Shown here in pieces: positions 1 to 10,392 of a stretch of 64,000 nt of DNA (position 1 is its first letter; every line of letters begins with the position of its first letter). The DNA comes from Pictodentalium vernedei. Taxonomy: Eukaryota > Mollusca > Scaphopoda > Dentaliida > Dentaliidae. Location of the stretch: positions 538,678,971-538,742,970 of the forward strand of contig CM062297.1 in NCBI GenBank assembly GCA_031216915.1, in the 5' to 3' direction. The position numbers and the translations under genes are program-made. The notes beneath the pieces were generated by a model. It was not told the origin of the DNA. It ran no database searches and worked only from the letters and a program-made list of their open reading frames with translations.

Positions 1-785
1 AAAAGTTATTGTAGTTTGACAGCTGCATGCAGCCATAGAAAACATTCAGCACTCAATCAATTAGCTATGGAGTAAATTGACACTTAAAGTTACCAAATTC
101 TAAAAAATTGAAGTTTTCTTGGACGGTACCTACTTTTAGGCAACCAGAATGGGCATAGGGTTGAACTTTACAACCAAACTTACAACAGAAAATATGATTG
201 GTAGGCAATTGTGAATGCGGACATGTAAATTATTTTTCAATATTCCATTCCAAAGTGGAAGAAAACTGAACTCAAAATGAGCGAATTTTAGGTAGACTTT
301 TAGGGTACTCTGATTCAAGGCCCGAAAACTGGGTGAAAGCTAAAACTATGAATAAAACATATAACAGCAAAATTGTTCTTGGATGAATGCCCGATCTTCT
401 CACTGGACGTGATTTGAGAAAATGTGATTGCAGTGCTGAGAAATCGCAAGTGAATGTTGGCATTTTTCGCCAAAAATGCATTTTCGGATGACGTTTGTGG
501 CAAAACAGGGTCAACGTGGGTAATACTGCCTATGCAGACAGATGCAAGTGCACATGCTTCAAATACTAGGAACGTTTCGGCCCAATCGCCCAGAGCATTT
601 TTGAGAATTGGGGCAAAACGTGACATTTTGGCTACATTTTGTACGATTTTGGCAGAAAACGAAAAACTTCAGAAATGCCATGACCCAGGTGAGAAACTTC
701 GCATAATGCTTTATTGATGTGCCGAATTTCAACAAAATCGTACAGACCGTTTTCGCGTAATCCGCGAGACAAGATTCGTTGAAAT
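1..785. repeat. Module A, copy 1 (left end cut by window)
   Basis: This AT-rich repeat matches 12833-13617 at a constant offset of 12,832 bp with only scattered substitutions, for example at 14 and 489. It holds a perfect 12-bp palindrome GCTGCATGCAGC at 22-33 and a GGGTTGAAC variant of the recurrent GGGTTAAAC block near 158. The last 60 bases (TCAACAAAATCG then CGTTTTCGCG) resemble the 3' tails of some animal non-LTR retrotransposons. That resemblance is from memory and untested. Coding: none seen; small ORFs on both strands recur in every copy. Confidence 0.9.
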
Positions 786-799
786 AAAAAAAAAAAAAA

Positions 800-830
<31 letters not shown>

Positions 831-832
831 AA
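786..832. repeat. Poly-A tract at A/C boundary 1
   Basis: A run of 47 bases is all A except T800 and G828. It directly follows the conserved end of module A (GATTCGTTGAAAT). Confidence 0.97.
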
Positions 833-848
833 TTAGCAATAACAATAG

Positions 849-918
849 ATCCACCTATTAGAAATAGGTGAATCTAACTAGATTTTTCGATTTCAAGAAA
901 TCGAGAGATTCACCTATT
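849..918. other. Three-arm inverted-repeat element, boundary 1
   Basis: Arm 1 (849-859, ATCCACCTATT) pairs with arm 2 (863-873) around the 3-nt loop AGA, with one C/A mismatch. Arm 2 extended (863-875, AATAGGTGAATCT) is also perfectly complementary to arm 3 (906-918, AGATTCACCTATT). The 1-2 and 2-3 pairings exclude each other. Between arms 2 and 3 is a separate palindrome, TCGATTTC-AA-GAAATCGA, at 887-904. The base pairs are read directly. Any function, such as cruciform formation, RNA fold or transposon end, is inference. Confidence 0.9.
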
Positions 919-1645
919 CCGCTTGTTTTTTTAGGCAGGCAGCGGCGAATTAAGATTGCATATAGAGCTGGTAGGTTTTTAGGCTATATTAAGTGCATGG
1001 CCGATAGAAACTCCCTACAGTGTCTAACAATTCTTTCGGCAATACTCACACATTGGCCTGAATGCTGTATGGTTAATGTCCAAGTTGGGGCTAAATAGCA
1101 AAGCTGTTGAACACATCGTACCCGTACAACCCCCTCCTTCCAGATTTTTCGATTTCAAGAAATCGAGAGATTCACCTATTGCGCTTGTTTTTTTAGGCAG
1201 GCAGCGGCGAATTAAGATTGCATATTGAACTGGTAGGTTTTTAGGCTATATTAAGTGCATGGCCGATAGAAAACCCCCAACAGTGTCTAACAATTCTTTC
1301 GGCAATACTCTTTCACATTGGCCTGAATGCTGTATGGTTAATGTCCAAGTTAGGGCTAAATAGCAAAGCTGTTGAACACATCGTACCCGTACAACCCCCT
1401 CCTTCTAGATTTTTCGATTTCAAGAAATCGCGAGATTCACCTATTCCGCTTGTTTTTTTAGGCAGGCAGCGGCGAATTAAGATTGCATATAGAGCTGGTA
1501 GGTTTTTAGGCTATATTAAGTGCATAGCCGATAGAAAACTCCCTACAGTGTCTAACAATTCTTTCCGCAATACTCTTTCACATTGGCGTGAATGCTGTAT
1601 GGTTAATCTCCAAGTTAGGGCTAAATAGCAAACCTATTGAACAGA
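878..1645. repeat. Module C, three tandem 262-265 bp units
   Basis: Units start at 878, 1140 and 1405. Each opens CTAG (CCAG in the second) then TCGATTTCAAGAAATCGA, and ends in a relative of the H core (ACTCTTTCACATTGG, TATGGTTAATGTCCAAG). Units 1 and 2 end in the linker ACAACCCCCTCCTTC. The third runs into D-I instead. Confidence 0.93.
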
Positions 1646-2963
1646 TCGCGTATACTTAATAATAACAACATGTGCATATGTGACACCATAGATTGTGGCG
1701 AATGTTTTCGTAGCAGCCATCCCAAACTTTCAGCGTTTGTACCTGAAGCTCGCCCGAACTCGGTCATATTATTAGAAAGTCCGGAAACCAAGCATGGGCC
1801 TCGAGGCAGCCGCCCCTCTCTCTCAACCCACACCCCAAACATGCACATACCCTCTCCTGACATTCAACATGATAGAATGGGAAATTGGTGTCGCTCTCTG
1901 TGTGAAAAGATGCGGTAACTATTTTTGAAGAATGAGTGAAAAATTTATGGAAATCGGCCAAGAATTGGCCGAGATATAGCGTTTTAATGAGTGGAGGTAA
2001 TTGTTTGAATTTGGTCCTGTTCTAGCCGGTGCGACCTGACGCTGGGTATATGTCTGGGGTTGTGGCACTGCCCCCCTCTGGGGTAGTTCCGCTTGAAATC
2101 GTGGATTCTCAGTTTCTGGTGGAGAGACGCTGGTGACTGAAAGATGCATTGTGTACACTGGCGCCAAATGGACCTCGCCAAGCTGGTAACAGTTAGATAT
2201 TTGTCAGAAATGAAAAGTGGACAGTAATCGCGCATGGGTTAATGGCGAATAGGCGGTAATCTGGCTAATTTGACATTAAAATTGAACAGACAGCAGTGTC
2301 GCTCATACGCCCACTACGTCCAGACCACTGGAGGCAGCTACACGAAATTTTCAGAAGTTGTTCTACTCTTCCTGCCCGACAGGTTAGTATATTTGTCGAG
2401 TGGCGTGACCGCGTGGGAACAATGTGGATCGCGTGGAAATCGAGGGGACGATTCGTCCCTTCTCTATTCCCAATGCAACGACGTTTCCATTCACTATTTA
2501 CCTGTCACCCGTCGAGTTTGGCATTATTTCTGTCTATTTGATGAACTGTTCAGCTTTCAATATTCACACATTCACGTGGGACTGAAAGTTTGGAGTTAAA
2601 CTGCTTATTTCAGAGCGTACCGGCAGAAACTGACAACTCGACCCGGTGGCGAAAAAGACGTCGTCTGGCTAATTTGACATTCAATCTGAACAGATACAAT
2701 GTCGGATACACGCCAATTATGTCCCGACCATACAAGGCAGCAACTTCAAATTCTCAGAATGTTTTCTCCTGTCCCTGCCCGACAGTTTAGTATCTTTGTC
2801 AAGTGCCAAGACCGCGTGGAAACACCGTGGATCAGGTGGAAACCGAGGGGACGATTCGTTCCTACTTTCTTCCCAATTCAACGACCTTTCTATTCATTAT
2901 TTACCTGTCACCGGCTGAGTTTGGCATTATATCTCTCTATTTGATGAACTTTTCAACCTTAAC
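1646..2963. repeat. Module D-I, copy 1
   Basis: The 5' part (1646-2260) contains the inverted repeat TCGGCCAA-gaa-TTGGCCGA at 1954-1972. It is followed by two diverged tandem half-units beginning CTGGCTAATTTGACATT at 2261 and 2665, a 404-bp period. Half-unit 1 carries the 15-bp palindrome GGGACGATTCGTCCC at 2445-2459; in half-unit 2 of this copy it is broken by a C-to-T change. ORFs of 93 and 109 codons lie here but are not treated as genes, because D-subtype differences are mostly amino-acid changing. Unlike other D-I copies it is followed by D-II, not E. Confidence 0.9.
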
Positions 2964-3847
2964 GATTCTAAATTTTCAGCGTTTGTTCTTGAAGCTCGCC
3001 CGTACTCGGCCATATTATTAGAATGTTCCGACACCAAGCATGGGCCTCGAAGCAGCCACCCTTCTCCCTCAACCCACCCCGGAACCTGCACGTACGCTCT
3101 CCTGACATTCAATATGATAGAATGGGAAGCTGGTGGTGCTCTTTGTGTCAAAAGATGCGGTAACTATTTTTGAAGGACGTGTGAAAAAATTATGGAAATC
3201 GGCCAAGAATTGGCTGAGATATAGCGTTTTGATGAGTGGAGGTAATTGTTTCAATTTGGTCCTTTCCTAGCACGTGCGAACTGGCGGTGGGTGTATGTCT
3301 GGGGTTATGGCAGTGTTCCCCCCCCCCCCCACTCTGGGGTAGTTCCGCTTGTAACCGTGGATTCTCAGTTTCTGGTGGAGAAACGCTGGTGACTGAAAGA
3401 TGCATTGTGTACACTGGCGTCAAATGGACCTCGCCAAGCTGGTAACAGTTAGATATTTGTCAGAAATGAAAAGTGGACAGTAATCGCGCATGGGTTAATG
3501 GCGAAAAGGCGGTAATTTGGCTAATTTGACATAAAAATTGAGCAGACAGCAGTGTCGCTCCTACGTCCACTGTGTCCAGACCACCGAAGGCAGCCACACG
3601 AAATGTTCAGATGTTGTTCTACTTTCCCTGCTTGACAGGATAGTATCTTTATCGAGAGGCGTGACTGCCTGAGGACAACGTGAATCGCGTGGAAACCGAG
3701 GGGACGATTCGTCCCTACTCTATTCCCAATGCAATGACGTTTCCATTCACTATTTACCTGTCACCCGTCGAGTTTGGCATTATTTCTGTCTATTTGATGA
3801 ACTGCTCAGCTTTCAATATTCACACATTTACATGGGACTGAAAGTTT
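2964..3847. repeat. Module D-II, copy 1 (5' truncated)
   Basis: It joins D-I at about 2964 (CCTTAACGATTCTAAATTTT) and lacks roughly the first 65-80 bp present in the copy at 19571. D-II has only one of the two D half-units. A run of 13 C at 3318-3330 replaces the mixed C/T stretch seen in sister copies, most simply by slippage. Confidence 0.9.
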
Positions 3848-4743
3848 GTATGGTTAATGCCGAATTCAAGGCAGGCAGTGGGTCGAGTGGGCGGGCGTTA
3901 GGGCGTGCATGCAAGTAGACAGGCAGTCCTGTCTAACAACTCTTCCGACCGTACTCTTTTACTCTGGCATGACTGGTGTATGGTTAAAATCGAAGTAAGG
4001 GTGGGCTTGCTCTCAGGCAGTTTGGTTGGCAGAAAAACAGAAGGCATTCCGTATTCCATTCATAATTGCTGGAAATCCATATCTACTTCTCATAATTGCT
4101 GGAAATCCATATCTACTTCTTTGAAACCACGCATGCAGGGTTAAGTTAGAAATCAACAATGCCAGCTCAAATTTACGAATTCAGTTTCAATAAAAATCAG
4201 TAAATGAAGGTTAAAGAATATTTTGAAAATTACAGTTTTTCACACAGTACTCTCAAATAGCTTTGGATATGAACGGGTTGCAAAGAATATTTTGAACATG
4301 ACAGTTTTTTCACGCAGTACCCTCAAATAGCTTTGATTACGAAAGGGTTACACAAGTCACAGTGATATTCAAATCATTTGTATAAGTGATGAAATGAAAA
4401 CAGTTGTCTGGAGAATGAATACTGGTCAGCTATAAAGGATAGCATAAATAAATAAGGCATCTCAGTTTTCAAAGTCCATCAATCACAGCTTGACAGAGTT
4501 TCCAGTGCATAGAAAACATTCAGCGCTGAATCAATTAGGATATGGAGTAAATTGTCACTTGAACTGAAAATGTTTTTTTTTTGGATGGGACCTATCTTTA
4601 TGATGCTAGAATGGGCATAGGATTAAACTTTACAACAAATCTTACAACAGAAAATATGCTCAGTAGGCAATTGTGAATACGCATATGCAAATCATTTTCG
4701 ATATTCCGTTCCAAAGAGGAAGACAAGTGAATGTGCGCAATCA
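3848..4743. repeat. Module F, copy 1
   Basis: A core-like 5' part includes the perfect hairpin TAGACAGG-CAGT-CCTGTCTA at 3916-3935. Two exact copies of a 30-bp repeat (CATAATTGCTGGAAATCCAT plus ten bases) follow at 4061-4090 and 4091-4120. A 69-bp tandem pair starts at 4213 and 4282 (AAAGAATATTTTGAA). From about 4508 the unit is a diverged relative of module A (CATTCAGCGCTGAATCAATT) that stops where the CAGG array begins. Confidence 0.88.
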
Positions 4744-5438
4744 GTGCAGGCAGCCAGTAGGCAGGCAGGCACATGCAGGCAGGCGCAGGCAGGCTCAGAC
4801 CGAGGCATACAGGTGCACAGGCAGGCGGGCAGCTGTACTCTTTCACACAGGCATGGCTGTTGAATGGTGAATATCGAAGTCAGGGCGGGCTTGATGTTAG
4901 GCAGGTAGATAGGTAGACAGACTGCGCGCAGGCATCTAGTGCAGCCAGGCAGGCACAGACAGGCAGGCACAAGCAGGCAGGCAGGCAGGCAGGCAGGCAC
5001 GCAGGTAGGCACGCAGGCATGCAGGCAGACTCGGGCAGGCGCAGGCAGGCTCGCAGACAGGAAGGCAGGAGTGCGGGCATTTCTAACAACTCTTCCGACT
5101 GTACTCTTTCACACAGGCGTGTGAATAGTTAAAATCGAAGTCAGGGCTGGCTTGATGTCAGGCAGGTAGATAAACAGACAGGCTGTGTTCAGGCGCAGGC
5201 AGGGGGGGGGGGGGCGCTGGTAAGCGCACACAGGCAGGCTCAGGCAGGCACGTCGGCAGGTGCGCATGCAGGCAGGCAGACACAGGCACTCGGGCAGGCA
5301 GGCGCAGGCAAGCGCGCAGGGCTGCTGACGCGCAGGCATTTCTAACAACTCTTCCAACTGTTCTCTATCTCACAGGCATGACTGTTGAATGGTTAAAATC
5401 GCAGGCGGGCGGGCGGGCGGGCGGTTGGGCAGGCAGGC
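4744..5438. repeat. Module G, CAGG/GGGC minisatellite block 1
   Basis: CAGG arrays alternate with H-type cores at about 4834, 5078 and 5336, so the real unit is core plus array of roughly 245-260 bp. It contains 13 G at 5202-5214 and a short GGGC run near 5407-5422. Reverse-strand ORFs rich in Cys, Leu, Pro and Ala are translations of the CCTG repeat, not genes. Confidence 0.93.
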
Positions 5439-6041
5439 CTTTCTAACAACTCTTCTGATTGTACTCTTTCACACGGGCATGACAGATGAATGTTTAAAAT
5501 CGAAGTCAGGGCGGGCTTGCTGTCAAGCAGGTAGGTAGACTGATAGACTGCATTTCACAAAATTCCAGCCATAATTGCTAAAAATCCATATCTACTTCTC
5601 TGAAACCACGTGCATACCTACTTCTCTGAAACCACATGCTCAGGGTTAAGTTAGAAATCAACAGCATCACAGCAATACTACCTAGGAAATAGTCACCACA
5701 CATTTATCTATTCTGTTACAATAAAAAAATCAGTAAAAAGAGGGTTAACAGACTGTTCTCTTTCACACTGGCGTGCCTGTTGTATGGTTAATGACGAAGT
5801 CAGGGCAGGCAGGCATTTCCGACAACTCTTCCGACTCGGCCATAATTGCTGGAAATCCATATCCACTTCTCTGTAACCGCGCATGTAGGGTTAACTTAGA
5901 ATTCAACAGCATTATAGCAATGCTGCTTTGCACACATTTATGAATTCTCTACAGAGGGTTAATGGATATTCAAATAGGAAAAACAGCATCTGGAGAATGC
6001 TGGTCAGCTACTAATGATATTATACAAATAAATAAAACGTT
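5439..6041. repeat. Module H, copy 1
   Basis: Two core units (5439 onward and about 5758 onward) carry the conserved block AACTCTTC..GTACTCTTTCACAC..GGTTAA..CGAAGTCAGGGC. A short internal duplication of CTACTTCTCTGAAACCAC lies at about 5594-5635. GGGTTAA recurs at intervals. CAGCAT-7nt-ATGCTG near 5985 is a minor hairpin. No gene seen. Confidence 0.87.
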
Positions 6042-7157
6042 AATCACAGCTTGACAGTTACTGATAACAGCAAGCTTGAGAAATTTTAACTCGCATCAGC
6101 AAAGTAAACCACTTTTATAAAGAATTTGAGGGTAGTCCAATTCAAGGCCTGAAAACTGTATGAAGGGTAAAACTTTGAATAAAACATATAACAGCAAAAT
6201 TATTCTAGGATGTAAGCTCTATCTTCTCATGGGAAAAACTTCGAGAAAATATGTCTCCAGTGCTGAGAAATCGCACGTGAAAGTTGGCAAAAACAACAAT
6301 TATTCCAACAGTACCCTTATGGGAACTCCCAAATCTGGCAAGGGTTAAACTTTTTATAATAATATATAGAACAAAAGTTGTCATACTTTGACAGCTGCAT
6401 GCAGCCATAGAAACCATTCAGCGCTCAATCAATTAGATGTGGAGTAAATTGACACTTAAACTTACCAAATTCTAAAAAAAATTGAGTTTTCTTGGACGGT
6501 ACCTACATTTAGGCAACCAGAATAGGCATAGGGTTAAACATTACAACCAAACTTACAACAGCAAATATTCTCGGTAGGCAATTGTGAATATGGACATGCA
6601 AATCATTTTTCGATATTTCATTCCAAAATGGAAGAAAACTGAACTCAAAATGGGCGAATTTTAGGTAGACTTTAGAGTACTCTGATACAAGGCTCGAAAA
6701 CTGGATGAAGACTAAAACTTTGAATAAAACATATAACAGCAAAATTGTTCTTGGATAAATGCCCAATCTTTTCATTGGACCTGATTTGAGAAAATTTGGT
6801 TGCAATGCTGAGAAATCGCATTTGAATGTTGGCAATTTTCGACAAAAATGCATTTTTGGGTGAAGTTTGTGGCAAAACAGCGTCAACGTGGGTAATACTG
6901 CCTATGCAGACAGATGCAGGTGGACAGGCTTCAAATACTAGGAACGTTTCAGCTCAACCGCCCAGAGCATTTTGGGGAATTAGGGCAAAATGTGACATTT
7001 TGACTACATTTTTCACGGCTTTGGCAGAAAACGAAAAACTTTAGAAATGCCATGACCCATGTGAGAAACTTCGAATGAAGCTCTATAGATATGCCGAATT
7101 TCAGCAAAATCGTACATGTCGTTTTCGCGAAAGCCATCAGACAAGAATCATTGAAAT
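6042..7157. repeat. Module A, copy 2 (full length)
   Basis: Two half-units begin at the same motif (AAGGCCTGAAAACTG near 6144 and AAGGCTCGAAAACTGG near 6689), 545 bp apart. They are similar over the first stretch and then diverge. It differs from copy 1 at many positions, including GGGAACTCCC in place of the GGGAGCTCCC palindrome. Confidence 0.9.
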
Positions 7158-7168
7158 AAAAAAAAAAG

Positions 7169-7210
<42 letters not shown>

Positions 7211-7220
7211 AAAGAAAAAA
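7158..7220. repeat. Poly-A tract at A/C boundary 2 (longest)
   Basis: A 63-base tract of A is interrupted only by G at 7168, 7198 and 7214. It is the longest of the window and is followed by TGCAATAACAATAG, the usual lead into the hairpin. Confidence 0.97.
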
Positions 7221-7234
7221 TGCAATAACAATAG

Positions 7235-7304
7235 ATCCACCTATTAGAAATAGGTGAATCTAACTAGATTTTTCGATTTCAAGAAATCGAGAGATTCACC
7301 TATT
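7235..7304. other. Three-arm inverted-repeat element, boundary 2
   Basis: Arm 1 is 7235-7245, arm 2 is 7249-7261 and arm 3 is 7292-7304. Sequence and spacing match boundary 1, including the single C in arm 1. Confidence 0.9.
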
Positions 7305-7502
7305 CCTCTTGTTTTTTAGGCAGCGGCGGAACAAGATTGCGTATAGTGCTGGTAGGTTTTTAGGCTATATTAAGTGCATTGCCGATAGAAAACTCCCTAC
7401 AGTGTCTAACAATTCTTTCGGCAAAACTCTTTCACATTGGCGTGAATGCTGCATGCTTAATGTCCAAGTTAGGGCTAAATAGCAAACCTGTTGAACAGAT
7501 CG
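7264..7502. repeat. Module C, single unit
   Basis: One C unit; the sequence after its opening palindrome has CTATTCCTCTT where most copies have CTATTCCGCTT. It ends at TGAACAGATCGC, where D-I begins, instead of the CCCCCTCC linker. Confidence 0.92.
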
Positions 7503-8820
7503 CGTGTACTTAATAATAACAACATGTGCACGTGTGACACCATAGATTGTGGCGAACGTTTTCGTAGCAGCCATCCCAAACTTTCAGCGTTTGTACCTGA
7601 AGCTCGCCCGAACCTGGTCATATTATTAGAAAGTCCCGAAACCAAGCATGGGCCTCGAGGAAGCCGCCCCTCTTTCTCAACCCACACCCCGAACATGCTC
7701 ATATGCTCTCCTGACATTCAACATGATAGAATTGGAAATTGGTGTCGCTCTCTATGTGAAAAGATGCGGTAACTATTTGTGAAGAATGAGTGAAAAATTT
7801 ATGGAAATCGGCCAAGAATTGGCCGAGATATAGCGTTTTAATGAGTGGAGGTAATTGTTTGAATTTGGTCCTGTTCTAGCCGGTGCGACCTGATGCTGGG
7901 TATATGTCTGGGGTTGTGGCACTGCTCCCCCTCTGGGGTAGTTCCGCTTGAAATCGTGGATTCTCAGTTTCTGGTGGAGAGACGCTGGTGACTGAAAGAT
8001 GCATTGTGTACACTGGCGCCAAATGGACCTCGCCAAGCTGGTAACAGTTAGATATTAATCAGAAATGAAAAGTGGACAGTAATCGCGCATGGGTTAATGG
8101 CGAATAGGCGGTAGTCTGACTAATTTGACATTAAAATTGAACAGACAGCAGTGTCGCTCATACGCCCACTACGTCCAGACCACTGGAGGCAGCTACACGA
8201 AATTTTCAGAAGTTGTTCTACTCTTCCTGCCCGACAGGTTAGTATATTTGTCGAGTGGCGTGACCGCGTGGGAACAATGTGGATCGCGTGGAAACCGAGG
8301 GGACGATTCGTCCCTTCTCTATTCCCAATGCAACGACGTTTCCATTCACTATTTACCTGTCACCCGTCGAGTTTGGCATTATTTCTGTCTATTTGATGAA
8401 CTGTTCAGCTTTCAATATTCACACATTCACGTGGGACTGAAAGTTTGGAGTTAAACTGCTTATTTCAGAGCATACCGGCAGAAACTGACAACTCGACCCG
8501 GTGGCGAAAAAGCCGTCGTCTGGCTAATTTGACATTCAAACTGAACAGATACAATGTCGGATACACGCCAATTATGTCCCGACCATACAAGGCAGCAACT
8601 TCAAATTCTCAGAATGTTTTCTCCTGTCCCTGCCCGACAGTTTAGTATCTTTGTCAAGTGCCAAGACCGCGTGGAAACACCGTGGATCAGGTGGAAACCG
8701 AGGGGACGATTCGTCCCTACTTTCTTCCCAATTCAACGACTTTTCTATTCATTATTTACCTGTCACCGGCTGAGTTTGGCATTATATCTCTCTATTTGAT
8801 GAACTTTTCAACCTTAACTA
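7503..8820. repeat. Module D-I, copy 2
   Basis: Half-units start at 8116 and 8520 (404-bp period, as in copy 1). It matches 10393-11710 at a constant 2,890-bp offset with very few differences, so the two are recent duplicates. Confidence 0.92.
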
Positions 8821-10153
8821 TTTGCGGCTTTGTGTTTCTCCACCGAAAGGCCACTGCACGGTTACCAGTATATTCAGGGACTGATTTTGCGAAAATAACA
8901 ATTATTCCGACTGTACCCACATGGGAACTCCTAAATCTCTAAGGGTTAAATTTTTTAATAATAACGTATAAAACAGAATTGTCGAGCTACGCTTGCTGTA
9001 TGCAGGCATAGAAAACGTTCAGCGCTCAATGAATTAGGAATGGAGTAAATTGTCACTTAAACCAGCGAAATTCTGAAAAAAATGAGAGTTTTTTTCGACG
9101 GCACCTACCTTTATGCATCCGAGACAGGGACTGCGTTAAACTTTACAGCAACCTTATAACAGAAAATATTCTTGGAATTGAACTGTGAATCCGAATTTCG
9201 AAAGCATTTTCGGATATTCTATTCCAAACTATCACTGCACGCTTGTCAATATTCAGTGATTTTATGAAAATATCCATTATTCCGACCGTACCCATATGGG
9301 CGGTCTCGAATCTGCTTAAGGGTTAAACTTTTAATAATGACATATAAAACAAAAGTTGTCACACTATGACTGCTGCATACAGCCATAGATAACATTCAGC
9401 GCTAAATCAATTAGGAATGGAGTAAATCGTCACTTAAACTTACCAAATTCTGAAAAATGAGAGTTTTTTTTGACTGCACCTATCTTTATGCAAACAGAAT
9501 GAGCATAGTATTAAACTTTACAACCAAACTTACAACAGCAAATATGCTCGGTACGCAATTGTGAATACGACCATTTAAATCATTTTTCGATATTCCATTC
9601 GAAAATGGCCGAAAGGTGACCTCCAAATGAACCAATTTTACGAAGAATTTTAGGGTATTCGAATTCTAGGCCCGAATACTGGGTGAAGGTTAAAACTTTG
9701 AATAAACCATGTACCAGGAAAATTGTTCCTGGACGAAGGCCCAATCCTCTCACGGGAACCGTTTCGACAAAATTCGGCTGCAGTGCTGAGAAATCTCATG
9801 TGAAAACTGGCCACTTTTGCCCGAAATGCACATTGCTCGTAATTTTGTGGTGAAAAGGGGTCAACGCTAGAAATATCGCCTCTGTAGCCAGATTCAGTAA
9901 GTTATGCTACAAATATAACGAAAGTTTCAGCCAAATCATCCAGAGGGTTTTGGAGAATTGTGGCAAAACGTGTCATTTTCACTACATTTTCCACTGTTTT
10001 GGCAGAAAACGAAAAACTTCAGGAATGCCATGACCCAGGTGAGAAACTTCAGATGGAACTCTATACGTGTGCCAAATCTCAGTAAAATCGCACAGGCCGT
10101 TTTCGCGAAACCCGTGAGACAAAAATCATCGAAATGGAAAAATAATCTCAATA
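8821..10153. repeat. Module E, copy 1 (full length)
   Basis: Three relatives of A half-units in a row. Two share AATTATTCCGAC..GTACCCA..ATGGG about 375 bp apart (near 8901 and 9276). The third (from about 9360) aligns with the second half of module A through GGCAGAAAACGAAAAACTTC and the TTTTCGCG tail. It ends GAAATGGAAAAATAATCTC and runs straight into CTAG of module C. The place where A carries poly-A and the hairpin is thus only a short A-rich seed here. Confidence 0.88.
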
Positions 10154-10392
10154 CTAGATTTTTCGATTTCAAGAAATCGAGAGATTCACCTATTCCGCTT
10201 GTTTTTTAGGCAGCGGCGGAACAAGATTGCGTATAGTGCTGGTAGGTTTTTAGGCTATATTAAGTGCATTGCCGATAGAAAACTCCCTACAGTGTCTAAC
10301 AATTCTTTCGGCAAAACTCTTTCACATTGGCGTGAATGCTGCATGCTTAATGTCCAAGTTAGGGCTAAATAGCAAACCTGTTGAACAGATCG
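10154..10392. repeat. Module C, single unit after E
   Basis: Lies exactly 2,890 bp after the unit at 7264 and is nearly identical to it. It is preceded by the E tail with no poly-A, so only arm 3 of the hairpin element is present. Confidence 0.92.

Noticed and set aside
1650..1700. Splice-site or promoter signals suggesting a transcribed gene
   Set aside because: GT/AG and TATA-like strings are frequent in AT-rich DNA and none is tied to a conserved open frame; RNA data would be required.
1637..1918. 93-codon ORF at the D-I 5' end, with a reverse-strand ORF of about 80 codons over the same bases
   Set aside because: Between D-I and D-II copies most differences change amino acids and the 3' end is frameshifted, which argues against protein-level selection.
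2270..2599. 109-codon + strand ORF recurring in D-I copies (also at 8125, 11015, 14572, 42807)
   Set aside because: It recurs because the DNA is duplicated. One copy gains an early stop (35654, 107 codons), the D-II/D-III relatives do not keep the frame, no domain is recognisable, and overlapping frames are open too.
3950..4010. SINE or tRNA-derived promoter (A and B boxes) in the H/F core
   Set aside because: GGTTAAAATCGAAGTC is only loosely like a B box and no properly spaced A box was found.
4061..4120. CRISPR-like direct repeats (30-bp units)
   Set aside because: The 30-mers are directly adjacent with no spacers and lie in an animal-type repeat array.
5880..5965. Telomere-like GGGTTA motifs
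   Set aside because: GGGTTAA occurs singly at intervals of hundreds of bases, never as a tandem hexamer array.
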